DNA from: Liopterus haemorrhoidalis
Lineage: Eukaryota > Arthropoda > Insecta > Coleoptera > Dytiscidae
NCBI GenBank assembly: GCA_963971575.1
Contig: OZ020624.1
Location: 16,585,249-16,649,248, forward strand
Direction: 5' to 3'
Length of the DNA: 64,000 nt
This document shows positions 1-8,064 of this stretch, in pieces. The stretch's first letter is position 1, and every line of letters starts with the position of its first letter. A program made the position numbers and the translations under genes. Below the pieces are notes generated by a model. That model was not told the DNA's origin. It was given only the letters and a program-made list of their open reading frames with translations, and ran no database searches.

Positions 1-3
1 TTA

Positions 4-75
4 ACAATATCGCATCATTCTATTGACAGCAATGTTAATTTCTTCATTAATAGTTTAAAACCGATGCGATATTGT
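4..75. repeat. 13-bp perfect inverted repeat with 46-nt spacer
   Basis: Positions 4-16 (acaatatcgcatc) and 63-75 (gatgcgatattgt) are perfect reverse complements. Pairing continues outwards at 1-2 with 77-78 after one mismatch (3/76). The 46-base spacer (17-62) is AT-rich and has no open frame. The layout would fit a small foldback element or the end of a miniature inverted-repeat transposon, but no target-site duplication can be tested because the left flank lies outside the window. The window starts with TTAA, the piggyBac-type target, but the right arm is followed by tcaact rather than ttaa, so that reading is weak. Confidence 0.6.
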
Positions 76-78
76 CAA

Positions 79-267
79 CTTTACTTGTTAAATAAATTTA
101 TTCAACGATGGTGAAAATGGCCAAATGAGTATTTATTTTGCACCTAACCATTAATTTATTTTAATACTGGGTAAGTACACATATATTACATTTGAAACAC
201 TAGAGAGTGGGTATAATATAAGCACTAGTCTGTCAGAAATAAATCTTGCAACTAATGCGATTATTTT
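79..267. other. AT-rich unique flank, nothing recognised
   Basis: AT-rich single-copy-looking DNA with no open frame of note, no recognisable RNA gene and no similarity to the 129-bp satellite. The short word tattttgcac occurs at 134-143 and again at 262-271, at the edge of the GC-rich module, but it is too short to interpret. Confidence 0.6.
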
Positions 268-407
268 GCACTTTACCGTTGCTGGGCCAGCTAACGGCCA
301 CGGGGACACCCGGGTACTGGCCCAGTGCAAAATGCCAGCACTGGACCAATGCGAAATGCCAGCACTGGCCCAGTGCGAAATGCCAGCACTGGCCCATTAC
401 TTTCAAT
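268..407. repeat. GC-rich flank module, copy 1 (140 bp)
   Basis: Begins with gcactttaccgttgctggg and contains gctgggccagc, a stretch of G/C-rich text, three 24-bp minisatellite units (320-391) and the tail gcccattactttcaat. The same opening 23 bases recur at 408-430, which defines a 140-bp step. Composition is very different from both the AT-rich flank and the satellite. It resembles a fragment of a dispersed repeat or a short GC-rich minisatellite. I do not recognise the family. Confidence 0.75.
320..391. repeat. 24-bp minisatellite, three units
   Basis: Units 320-343, 344-367 and 368-391 follow the pattern gcccagtgcgaaatgccagc+actg with few substitutions (unit 1 has an extra a for g, unit 2 reads gaccaatgc). 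A fourth, truncated start (gcccattac) follows at 392. A single related unit lies in copy 2 of the module at 482-505. Because 24 is divisible by 3, the units give short spurious open frames with an 8-residue repeat on the + strand. These are not evidence of a gene. Confidence 0.85.
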
Positions 408-534
408 GCACTTTACCGTTGCTGGGCCAGCAACTGATACATCAATGGACCAGCTAAGGGCCACGGGACACCGGGGTACTGGCCCAGTACGAAATGCCAG
501 CACTGGCCCATTACTTTCAATGCCGGCGAGTATG
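408..534. repeat. GC-rich flank module, copy 2 (about 127 bp)
   Basis: Shares its first 23 bases with copy 1, then carries about 23-24 extra bases (caactgatacatcaatggac and on) absent from copy 1. It re-joins copy 1 at ccagctaa-ggccacgggacacc, has one 24-bp unit (482-505) instead of three, and ends with the same gcccattactttcaatg tail. The length difference is therefore explained by loss or gain of 24-bp-scale units. A third, degenerate start (tgctttaccagtactggtcc, about 535-554) follows and is cut off by the satellite. Confidence 0.7.
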
Positions 535-564
535 TGCTTTACCAGTACTGGTCCGGATAAAAAT

Positions 565-581
565 GTTTGCTGGGTAATATC
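565..581. other. left junction of the satellite array
   Basis: Non-satellite sequence runs to about 574. taatat (575-580) already matches the last bases of a monomer, and the first full monomer starts at 581. The flank tttgct (566-571) also resembles the ttgct found 13 bases further upstream in a normal monomer end, so short homology may have shaped the join. The first monomer is not degenerate: it is an ordinary member of a class repeated many times inside the array. Confidence 0.8.
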
Positions 582-709
582 ATAATTCTTGGTCAGAAAC
601 CAAAATTAGTGTTATGTACTTCTTAAACATGTTGCGCTTAACCAGTTTTCATATAAAACATGAAATTTGAAAATTCAACTATTTCGTTGCTATTTTGTGT
701 CATAAACAT
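581..709. repeat. example monomer, class A (catata type)
   Basis: Diagnostic features: attag at 25-29, ttcatataaaacatgaa at 68-84, gaaattt at 82-88, and the end gtgtcataaacat. This class recurs at 581, 1355, 2000, 2387, 3161, 3806, 4193 and 5096 in the first 5 kb and many times later. Two of its differences weaken the inverted repeats that are perfect in other classes: an A-C mismatch in the 68-84 dyad and an A-A mismatch in the 80-98 dyad. It also creates the word tataaaa. It is almost always followed by a cattattc...aataag monomer. Confidence 0.9.
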
Positions 710-838
710 CATTATTCTTGGTCAGAAACCAAAATAAGTGTTATGTACTTCTTAAACATGTTGCGCTTAATCAGTTTTCAAGTAAAACTTGAATTTTGAA
801 AATTCAACTATTTCGTTGCTTTTTTCTGTCAATAATAT
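710..838. repeat. example monomer, class B (aatcag / gcttttttctg type)
   Basis: Starts cattattc, has aataag at 24-29, ttaatcag at 58-65, the caag/cttg form of the dyad at 68-84, and gcttttttctgtc near the end, where other classes have gctatttt. It typically follows class A and precedes class C, for example at 1484, 2129, 3290, 3935, 4322 and 5225. Confidence 0.85.
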
Positions 839-967
839 CATAATTCTTGGTCAGAAACCAAAATTAGTGTTATGTACTTCTTAAACATGTTGCGCTTAAC
901 CAGTTTTCATGTAAAACATGAATTTTGAAAATTCAACTATTTCGTTGCTATTTTGTGTCACTAACAT
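839..967. repeat. example monomer, class C (catg/catg, cactaacat end)
   Basis: Starts cataattc, has attag, the catg/catg form of the 68-84 dyad (ttcatgt-aaa-acatgaa, perfect), and ends gtgtcactaacat. It follows class B in the recurring order A-B-C, for example at 1613, 3419, 4451 and 5354. Close relatives later in the array end gtgtcattaacat or ctctcaataatat. Confidence 0.85.
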
Positions 968-1749
968 CATAATTCTTGGTCAGAAACCAAAATTAGTGTT
1001 ATGTACTTCTAAAACATGTTGCGCTTATTCAGTTTTCAAGTAAAACTTGAATTTTGAAAATTAAACTATTTCGTTGCTATTTTCTGTCAATAATATCATA
1101 ATTCTTGGTCAGAAACCAAAATTAGTGTTATGTACTTCTTAAACATGTTGCGCTTAACCAGTTTTCATGTAAAACATGAATTTTGAAAATTCAACTATTT
1201 CGTTGCTATTTTGTGTCATAAACATCATTATTCTTGGTCAGAAACCAAAATAAGTGTTATGTACTTCTTAAACATGTTGCGCTTAACCAGTTTTCAAGTA
1301 AAACTTGAATTTTGAAAATTCAACTATTTCGTTGCTATTTTCTGTCAATAATATCATAATTCTTGGTCAGAAACCAAAATTAGTGTTATGTACTTCTTAA
1401 ACATGTTGCGCTTAACCAGTTTTCATATAAAACATGAAATTTGAAAATTCAACTATTTCGTTGCTATTTTGTGTCATAAACATCATTATTCTTGGTCAGA
1501 AACCAAAATAAGTGTTATGTACTTCTTAAACATGTTGCGCTTAATCAGTTTTCAAGTAAAACTTGAATTTTGAAAATTCAACTATTTCGTTGCTTTTTTC
1601 TGTCAATAATATCATAATTCTTGGTCAGAAACCAAAATTAGTGTTATGTACTTCTTAAACATGTTGCGCTTAACCAGTTTTCATGTAAAACATGAATTTT
1701 GAAAATTCAACTATTTCGTTGCTATTTTGTGTCACTAACATCATAATTC

Positions 1750-1764
1750 TTGGTCAGAAACCAA
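1750..1764. other. intramonomer dyad 1: ttggt-cagaa-accaa (representative)
   Basis: Monomer positions 9-23: five-base arms ttggt and accaa around the five-base centre cagaa. It is conserved in nearly every copy. Rare changes hit an arm or the centre: ttcgt at 3428, ttgat at 4589, ttagt in the copies at 13485, 17742, 23547, 27288, 30899 and 32706, and a 2-bp loss at 8206, 8849 and 9750. The arms are short, so structure formation is uncertain. Confidence 0.7.
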
Positions 1765-1786
1765 AATAAGTGTTATGTACTTCTTA

Positions 1787-1794
1787 AACATGTT
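1787..1794. other. intramonomer 8-bp palindrome aacatgtt (representative)
   Basis: Monomer positions 46-53 read aacatgtt, its own reverse complement. It survives in almost all copies and in both flanking contexts (cttctt- and cttcta-). Rare exceptions are the copies with cttagacatg (44478 and 48606), accatg (about 35452) and aatcatg (about 54537). An 8-bp palindrome per 129 bp could bind a dimeric protein, but I recognise no specific factor. Confidence 0.7.
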
Positions 1795-1808
1795 GCGCTT
1801 AACCAGTT

Positions 1809-1825
1809 TTCAAGTAAAACTTGAA
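1809..1825. other. intramonomer dyad 2, caag/cttg form (representative)
   Basis: Monomer positions 68-84: ttcaagt-aaa-acttgaa, seven-base perfect arms with a three-base centre. The alternative form ttcatgt-aaa-acatgaa (example 1680-1696) is equally perfect: positions 72 and 80, which face each other, are A and T in one form and T and A in the other. My hand count of the first 45 monomers gives 24 caag/cttg, 10 catg/catg, 8 class A (one mismatch) and 3 others with one mismatch. Confidence 0.85.
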
Positions 1826-1839
1826 TTTTGAAAATTCAA
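1821..1839. other. intramonomer dyad 3: ttgaatttt-g-aaaattcaa (representative)
   Basis: Monomer positions 80-98: nine-base perfect arms around a single g in caag/cttg monomers, and eight-base arms in catg/catg monomers because position 80 becomes a. The left arm overlaps the right arm of dyad 2 by five bases (80-84), so the two hairpins exclude each other on one strand. Class A monomers carry one mismatch here (85 against 93). Confidence 0.8.
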
Positions 1840-4800
1840 CTATTTCGTTGCTATTTTCTGTCAATAATATCATAATTCTTGGTCAGAAACCAAAATTAGT
1901 GTTATGTACTTCTTAAACATGTTGCGCTTAACCAGTTTTCAAGTAAAACTTGAATTTTGAAAATTCAACTATTTCGTTGCTATTTTCTGTCAATAATATC
2001 ATAATTCTTGGTCAGAAACCAAAATTAGTGTTATGTACTTCTTAAACATGTTGCGCTTAACCAGTTTTCATATAAAACATGAAATTTGAAAATTCAACTA
2101 TTTCGTTGCTATTTTGTGTCATAAACATCATTATTCTTGGTCAGAAACCAAAATAAGTGTTATGTACTTCTTAAACATGTTGCGCTTAATCAGTTTTCAA
2201 GTAAAACTTGAATTTTGAAAATTCAACTATTTCGTTGCTTTTTTCTGTCAATAATATCATAATTCTTGGTCAGAAACCAAAATTAGTGTTATGTACTTCT
2301 TAAACATGTTGCGCTTAACCAGTTTTCAAGTAAAACTTGAATTTTGAAAATTCAACTATTTCGTTGCTATTTTCTGTCAATAATATCATAATTCTTGGTC
2401 AGAAACCAAAATTAGTGTTATGTACTTCTTAAACATGTTGCGCTTAACCAGTTTTCATATAAAACATGAAATTTGAAAATTCAACTATTTCGTTGCTATT
2501 TTGTGTCATAAACATCATTATTCTTGGTCAGAAACCAAAATAAGTGTTATGTACTTCTTAAACATGTTGCGCTTAATCAGTTTTCATGTAAAACTTGAAT
2601 TTTGAAAATTCAACTATTTCGTTGCTATTTTCTGTCAATAATATCATAATTCTTGGTCAGAAACCAAAATTAGTGTTATGTACTTCTTAAACATGTTGCA
2701 CTTAACCAGTTTTCATGTAAAACATGAATTTTGAAAATTCAACTATCTCGTTGCTATTTTGTGTCATTAACATCATAATTCTTGGTCAGAAACCAAAATA
2801 AGTGTAATGTACTTCTTAAACATGTTGCGCTTAACCAGTTTTCAAGTAAAACTTGAATTTTGAAAATTCAACTATTTCGTTGCTATTTTCTGTCAATAAT
2901 ATCATAATTCTTGGTCAGAAACCAAAATTAGTGTTATGTACTTCTTAAACATGTTGCGCTTAACCAGTTTTCATGTAAAACATGAATTTTGAAAATTCAA
3001 CTATTTCGTTGCTATTTTGTGTCATAAACATCATTATTCTTGGTCAGAAACCAAAATAAGTGTTATGTACTTCTTAAACATGTTGCGCTTAACCAGTTTT
3101 CAAGTAAAACTTGAATTTTGAAAATTCAACTATTTCGTTGCTATTTTCTGTCAATAATATCATAATTCTTGGTCAGAAACCAAAATTAGTGTTATGTACT
3201 TCTTAAACATGTTGCGCTTAACCAGTTTTCATATAAAACATGAAATTTGAAAATTCAACTATTTCGTTGCTATTTTGTGTCATAAACATCATTATTCTTG
3301 GTCAGAAACCAAAATAAGTGTTATGTACTTCTTAAACATGTTGCGCTTAATCAGTTTTCAAGTAAAACTTGAATTTTGAAAATTCAACTATTTCGTTGCT
3401 TTTTTCTGTCAATAATATCATAATTCTTCGTCAGAAACCAAAATTAGTGTTATGTACTTCTTAAACATGTTGCGCTTAACCAGTTTTCATGTAAAACATG
3501 AATTTTGAAAATTCAACTATTTCGTTGCTATTTTGTGTCACTAACATCATAATTCTTGGTCAGAAACCAAAATAAGTGTTATGTACTTCTTAAACATGTT
3601 GCGCTTAACCAGTTTTCAAGTAAAACTTGAATTTTGAAAATTCAACTATTTCGTTGCTATTTTCTGTCAATAATATCATAATTCTTGGTCAGAAACCAAA
3701 ATTAGTGTTATGTACTTCTTAAACATGTTGCGCTTAACCAGTTTTCAAGTAAAACTTGAATTTTGAAAATTCAACTATTTCGTTGCTATTTTCTGTCAAT
3801 AATATCATAATTCTTGGTCAGAAACCAAAATTAGTGTTATGTACTTCTTAAACATGTTGCGCTTAACCAGTTTTCATATAAAACATGAAATTTGAAAATT
3901 CAACTATTTCGTTGCTATTTTGTGTCATAAACATCATTATTCTTGGTCAGAAACCAAAATAAGTGTTATGTACTTCTTAAACATGTTGCGCTTAATCAGT
4001 TTTCAAGTAAAACTTGAATTTTGAAAATTCAACTATTTCGTTGCTTTTTTCTGTCAATAATATCATAATTCTTGGTCAGAAACCAAAATTAGTGTTATGT
4101 ACTTCTTAAACATGTTGCGCTTAACCAGTTTTCAAGTAAAACTTGAATTTTGAAAATTCAACTATTTCGTTGCTATTTTCTGTCAATAATATCATAATTC
4201 TTGGTCAGAAACCAAAATTAGTGTTATGTACTTCTTAAACATGTTGCGCTTAACCAGTTTTCATATAAAACATGAAATTTGAAAATTCAACTATTTCGTT
4301 GCTATTTTGTGTCATAAACATCATTATTCTTGGTCAGAAACCAAAATAAGTGTTATGTACTTCTTAAACATGTTGCGCTTAATCAGTTTTCAAGTAAAAC
4401 TTGAATTTTGAAAATTCAACTATTTCGTTGCTTTTTTCTGTCAATAATATCATAATTCTTGGTCAGAAACCAAAATTAGTGTTATGTACTTCTTAAACAT
4501 GTTGCGCTTAACCAGTTTTCATGTAAAACATGAATTTTGAAAATTCAACTATTTCGTTGCTATTTTGTGTCACTAACATCATAATTCTTGATCAGAAACC
4601 AAAATAAGTGTTATGTACTTCTTAAACATGTTGCGCTTAACCAGTTTTCAAGTAAAACTTGAATTTTGAAAATTCAACTATTTCGTTGCTATTTTCTGTC
4701 AATAATATCATAATTCTTGGTCAGAAACCAAAATAAGTGTTATGTACTTCTTAAACATGTTGCGCTTAACCAGTTTTCAAGTAAAACTTGAATTTTGAAA

Positions 4801-5095
4801 ATTCAACTATTTCGTTGCTATTTTCTGTCAATAATATCATAATTCTTGGTCAGAAACCAAAATTAGTGTTATGTACTTCTTAAACATGTTGCGCTTAACC
4901 AGTTTTCATGTAAAACATGAATTTTGAAAATTCAACTATTTCGTTGCTATTTTGTGTCATAAACATCATTATTCTTGGTCAGAAACCAAAATAAGTGTTA
5001 TGTACTTCTTAAACATGTTGCGCTTAACCAGTTTTCAAGTAAAACTTGAATTTTGAAAATTCAACTATTTCGTTGCTATTTTCTGTCAATAATAT

Positions 5096-5740
5096 CATAA
5101 TTCTTGGTCAGAAACCAAAATTAGTGTTATGTACTTCTTAAACATGTTGCGCTTAACCAGTTTTCATATAAAACATGAAATTTGAAAATTCAACTATTTC
5201 GTTGCTATTTTGTGTCATAAACATCATTATTCTTGGTCAGAAACCAAAATAAGTGTTATGTACTTCTTAAACATGTTGCGCTTAATCAGTTTTCAAGTAA
5301 AACTTGAATTTTGAAAATTCAACTATTTCGTTGCTTTTTTCTGTCAATAATATCATAATTCTTGGTCAGAAACCAAAATTAGTGTTATGTACTTCTTAAA
5401 CATGTTGCGCTTAACCAGTTTTCATGTAAAACATGAATTTTGAAAATTCAACTATTTCGTTGCTATTTTGTGTCACTAACATCATAATTCTTGGTCAGAA
5501 ACCAAAATTAGTGTTATGTACTTCTAAAACATGTTGCGCTTATTCAGTTTTCAAGTAAAACTTGAATTTTGAAAATTAAACTATTTCGTTGCTATTTTCT
5601 GTCAATAATATCATAATTCTTGGTCAGAAACCAAAATTAGTGTTATGTACTTCTTAAACATGTTGCGCTTAACCAGTTTTCATGTAAAACATGAATTTTG
5701 AAAATTCAACTATTTCGTTGCTATTTTGTGTCATAAACAT
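5096..5740. repeat. second copy of the array-edge block
   Basis: Five monomers corresponding to 581-1225 (offset 4515). It includes the rare combination cttctaaaac + ttattcag + aattaaac in the monomer at 5483, which matches the monomer at 968. Confidence 0.85.
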
Positions 5741-7750
5741 CATTATTCTTGGTCAGAAACCAAAATAAGTGTTATGTACTTCTTAAACATGTTGCGCTTA
5801 ATCAGTTTTTAAGTAAAACTTGAATTTTGAAAATTCAACTATTTCGTTGCTTTTTTCTGTCAATAATATCATAATTCTTGGTCAGAAACCAAAATTAGTG
5901 TTATGTACTTCTTAAACATGTTGCGCTTAACCAGTTTTCAAGTAAAACTTGAATTTTGAAAATTTAACTATTTCGTTGCTATTTTGTGTCATAAACATCA
6001 TTATTCTTGGTCAGAAACCAAAATAAGTGTTATGTACTTCTTAAACATGTTGCGCTTAACCAGTTTTCAAGTAAAACTTGAATTTTGAAAATTCAACTAT
6101 TTCGTTGCTATTTTCTGTCAATAATATCATAATTCTTGGTCAGAAACCAAAATTAGTGTTATGTACTTCTAAAACATGTTGCGCTTAGCCAGTTTTCAAG
6201 TAAAACATGAATTTTGAAAATTCAACTATTTCCTTGCTATTTTGTGTCATAAACATCATTATTCTTGGTCAGAAACCAAAATAAGTGTTATGTACTTCTT
6301 AAACATGTTGCGCTTAACCAGTTTTCAAGTAAAACTTGAATTTTGAAAATTCAACTATTTCGTTGCTATTTTGTGTCATTAACATCATAATTCTTGGTCA
6401 GAAACCAAAATAAGTGTTATGTACTTCTAAAACATGTTGCGCTTAGCCAGTTTTCAAGTAAAACTTGAATTTGGAAAATTCAACTATTTCGTTGCTTGTT
6501 TCTGTCAATAATATCAAAATTCTTGGTCAGAAACCAAAATAAGTGTAATGTACTTCTTAAACATGTTGCGCTTAACCAGTTTTCAAGTAAAACTTGAATT
6601 TTGAAAATTCAACTATTTCGTTGCTATTTTGTGTCATAAACATCATTATTCTTGGTCAGAAACCAAAATAAGTGTTATGTACATCTTAAACATGTTGCGC
6701 TTAACCAGTTTTCAAGTAAAACTTGAATTTTGAAAATTCAACTATTTCGTTGCTATTTTCTGTCAATAATATCATAATTCTTGGTCAGAAACCAAAATTA
6801 ATGTTATGTACTTCTTAAACATGTTGCGCTTAACCAGTTTTCAAGTAAAACTTGAATTTTGAAAATTCAACTATTTCGTTGCTATTTTCTGTCAATAATA
6901 TCATAATTCTTGGTCAGAAACCAAAATAAGTGTTATGTACTTCTTAAACATGTTGCGCTTAACCAGTTTTCAAGTAAAACTTGAATTTTGAAAATTCTAC
7001 TATTTCGTTGCTATTTTCTGTCAATAATATCATAATTCTTGGTCAGAAACCAAAATTAGTGTTATGTACTTCTTAAACATGTTGCGCTTAACCAGTTTTC
7101 ATGTAAAACATGAATTTTGAAAATTCAACTATTTCGTTGCTATTTTGTGTCATTAACATCATAATTCTTGGTCAGAAACCAAAATAAGTGTTATGTACTT
7201 CTTAAACATGTTGCGCTTAACCAGTTTTCAAGTAAAACTTGAATTTTGAAAATTCAACTATTTCGTTGCTATTTTCTGTCAATAATATCATAATTCTTGG
7301 TCAGAAACCAAAATTAGTGTCATGTACTTCTTAAACATGTTGCGCTTAACCAGTTTTCATGTAAAACATGAATTTTGAAAATTCAACTATTTCGTTGCTA
7401 TTTTCTCTCAATAATATCATAATTCTTGGTCAGAAACCAAAATTAGTGTTATGTACTTCTTAAACATGTTGCGCTTAACCAGTTTTCAAGTAAAACTTGA
7501 ATTTTGAAAATTTAACTATTTCGTTGCTATTTTGTGTCATAAACATCATTATTCTTGGTCAGAAACCAAAATAAGTGTTATGTACTTCTTAAACATGTTG
7601 CGCTTAACCAGTTTTCAAGTAAAACTTGAATTTTGAAAATTCAACTATTTCCTTACTATTTTCTGTCAATAATATCATAATTCTTGGTCAGAAACCAAAA
7701 TTAGTGTTATGTACTTCTAAAACATGTTGCGCTTAGCCAGTTTTCAAGTA
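5741..7750. repeat. block repeated at 10250-12260 (offset 4,509 bp)
   Basis: Starts with the cagtttttaag monomer (marker at 5811, matching 10320). It shares in order aatttaac, ttccttgc, cttgtttctg, a ttcta variant (ttctactat here, ttctaatat at 11506), gtgtcatgtac and a ttactattttc monomer. The offset is 35 monomers minus the three 2-bp deletions that lie between the copies. Near 7750 the match jumps by five monomers (645 bp) to 12.9-13.3 kb, a second offset of 5154. Confidence 0.8.
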
Positions 7751-8064
7751 AAACATGAATTTTGAAAATTCAACTATTTCGTTGCTATTTTGTGTCATAA
7801 ACATCATTATTCTTGGTCAGAAACCAAAATAAGTGTTATGTACTTCTAAAACATGTTGCGCTTAACCAGTTTTCAAGTAAAACTTGAATTTTGAAAATTC
7901 AACTATTTCGTTGCTATTTTCTGTCAATAATATCATAATTCTTGGTCAGAAACCAAAATTAGTGTTATGTACTTCTTAAACATGTTGCGCTTAACCAGTT
8001 TTCATATAAAACATGAAATTTGAAAATTCAACTATTTCGTTGCTATTTTGTGTCATAAACATCA

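Larger units (their letters stand above)
281..552. other. cluster of short perfect palindromes in the GC-rich flank
   Basis: Three perfect dyads stand out: 281-291 (gctgg-g-ccagc, repeated at 421-431), 476-490 (gtactgg-c-ccagtac) and 541-552 (accagtactggt, no spacer). They are variations on one ccag/ctgg theme, so they may reflect the repeat's own history rather than separate protein-binding sites. Such GC-rich dyads can form hairpins when single-stranded, which is a plausible but untested reason for a breakpoint near the array edge. Confidence 0.65.
581..1225. repeat. array-edge block duplicated 35 monomers away
   Basis: The first five monomers (A, B, C, a variant with cttctaaaac, ttattcag and aattaaac, and a catg monomer) match 5096-5740 in order and in their unusual sites. 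The marker tattcag lies at 1026 and again at 5541, an offset of 4515 = 35 x 129. Similarity ends in the sixth monomer. The left edge of the array is thus a copy of an internal block, or the reverse. Confidence 0.85.
1742..1870. repeat. example monomer, class D (caag/cttg, aataag)
   Basis: Starts cataattc, has aataag, aaccag, the caag/cttg form of the dyad (ttcaagt-aaa-acttgaa, perfect), and ends ctgtcaataatat. I use this monomer as the coordinate reference for positions within the repeat. Variants with attag instead of aataag (for example 1871-1999) are equally common. A sub-class with cttctaaaac in place of cttcttaaac becomes frequent after about 6 kb. Confidence 0.85.
1097..4321. repeat. 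14-monomer higher-order repeat (1,806 bp)
   Basis: The eleven monomers 1097-2515 match 2903-4321 class by class at an offset of 1806 = 14 x 129. Class A monomers fall at monomer numbers 1, 7, 12, 15, 21, 26 and 29, giving the spacing 6-5-3-6-5-3. Monomers 16-18 (2516-2902) break the match with 2-4: 16 has the mixed dyad catg/cttg and lacks gctttttt. So the 14-mer is imperfect near its start. Confidence 0.85.

Noticed and set aside
233..245. gtcagaaata resembling ggtcagaaacc of the satellite, as a degenerate edge monomer
   Set aside because: The match is about eight bases with no extension on either side.
134..271. tattttgcac at 134-143 and 262-271, spaced 128 bp, as a relic of the satellite period
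   Set aside because: The shared word is 10 bp, is not part of the satellite monomer, and the sequence between shows no similarity to it.
246..585. Short open frames (63-86 codons) on both strands in the left flank
   Set aside because: They lie in the GC-rich tandem modules, and their peptides are 8-residue repeats of the 24-bp unit. They overlap each other on both strands and show no domain.
647..660. tataaaa in class A monomers as a real promoter
   Set aside because: In 28% GC DNA this word is expected by chance, and no initiator or transcript evidence is visible. Kept only as a low-interest finding.
1843..1862. Possible CENP-B box (tttcgttgctattttctg contains TTCG)
   Set aside because: Only the TTCG part fits. 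The required A is displaced by one base and the CGGG half is absent in every class.
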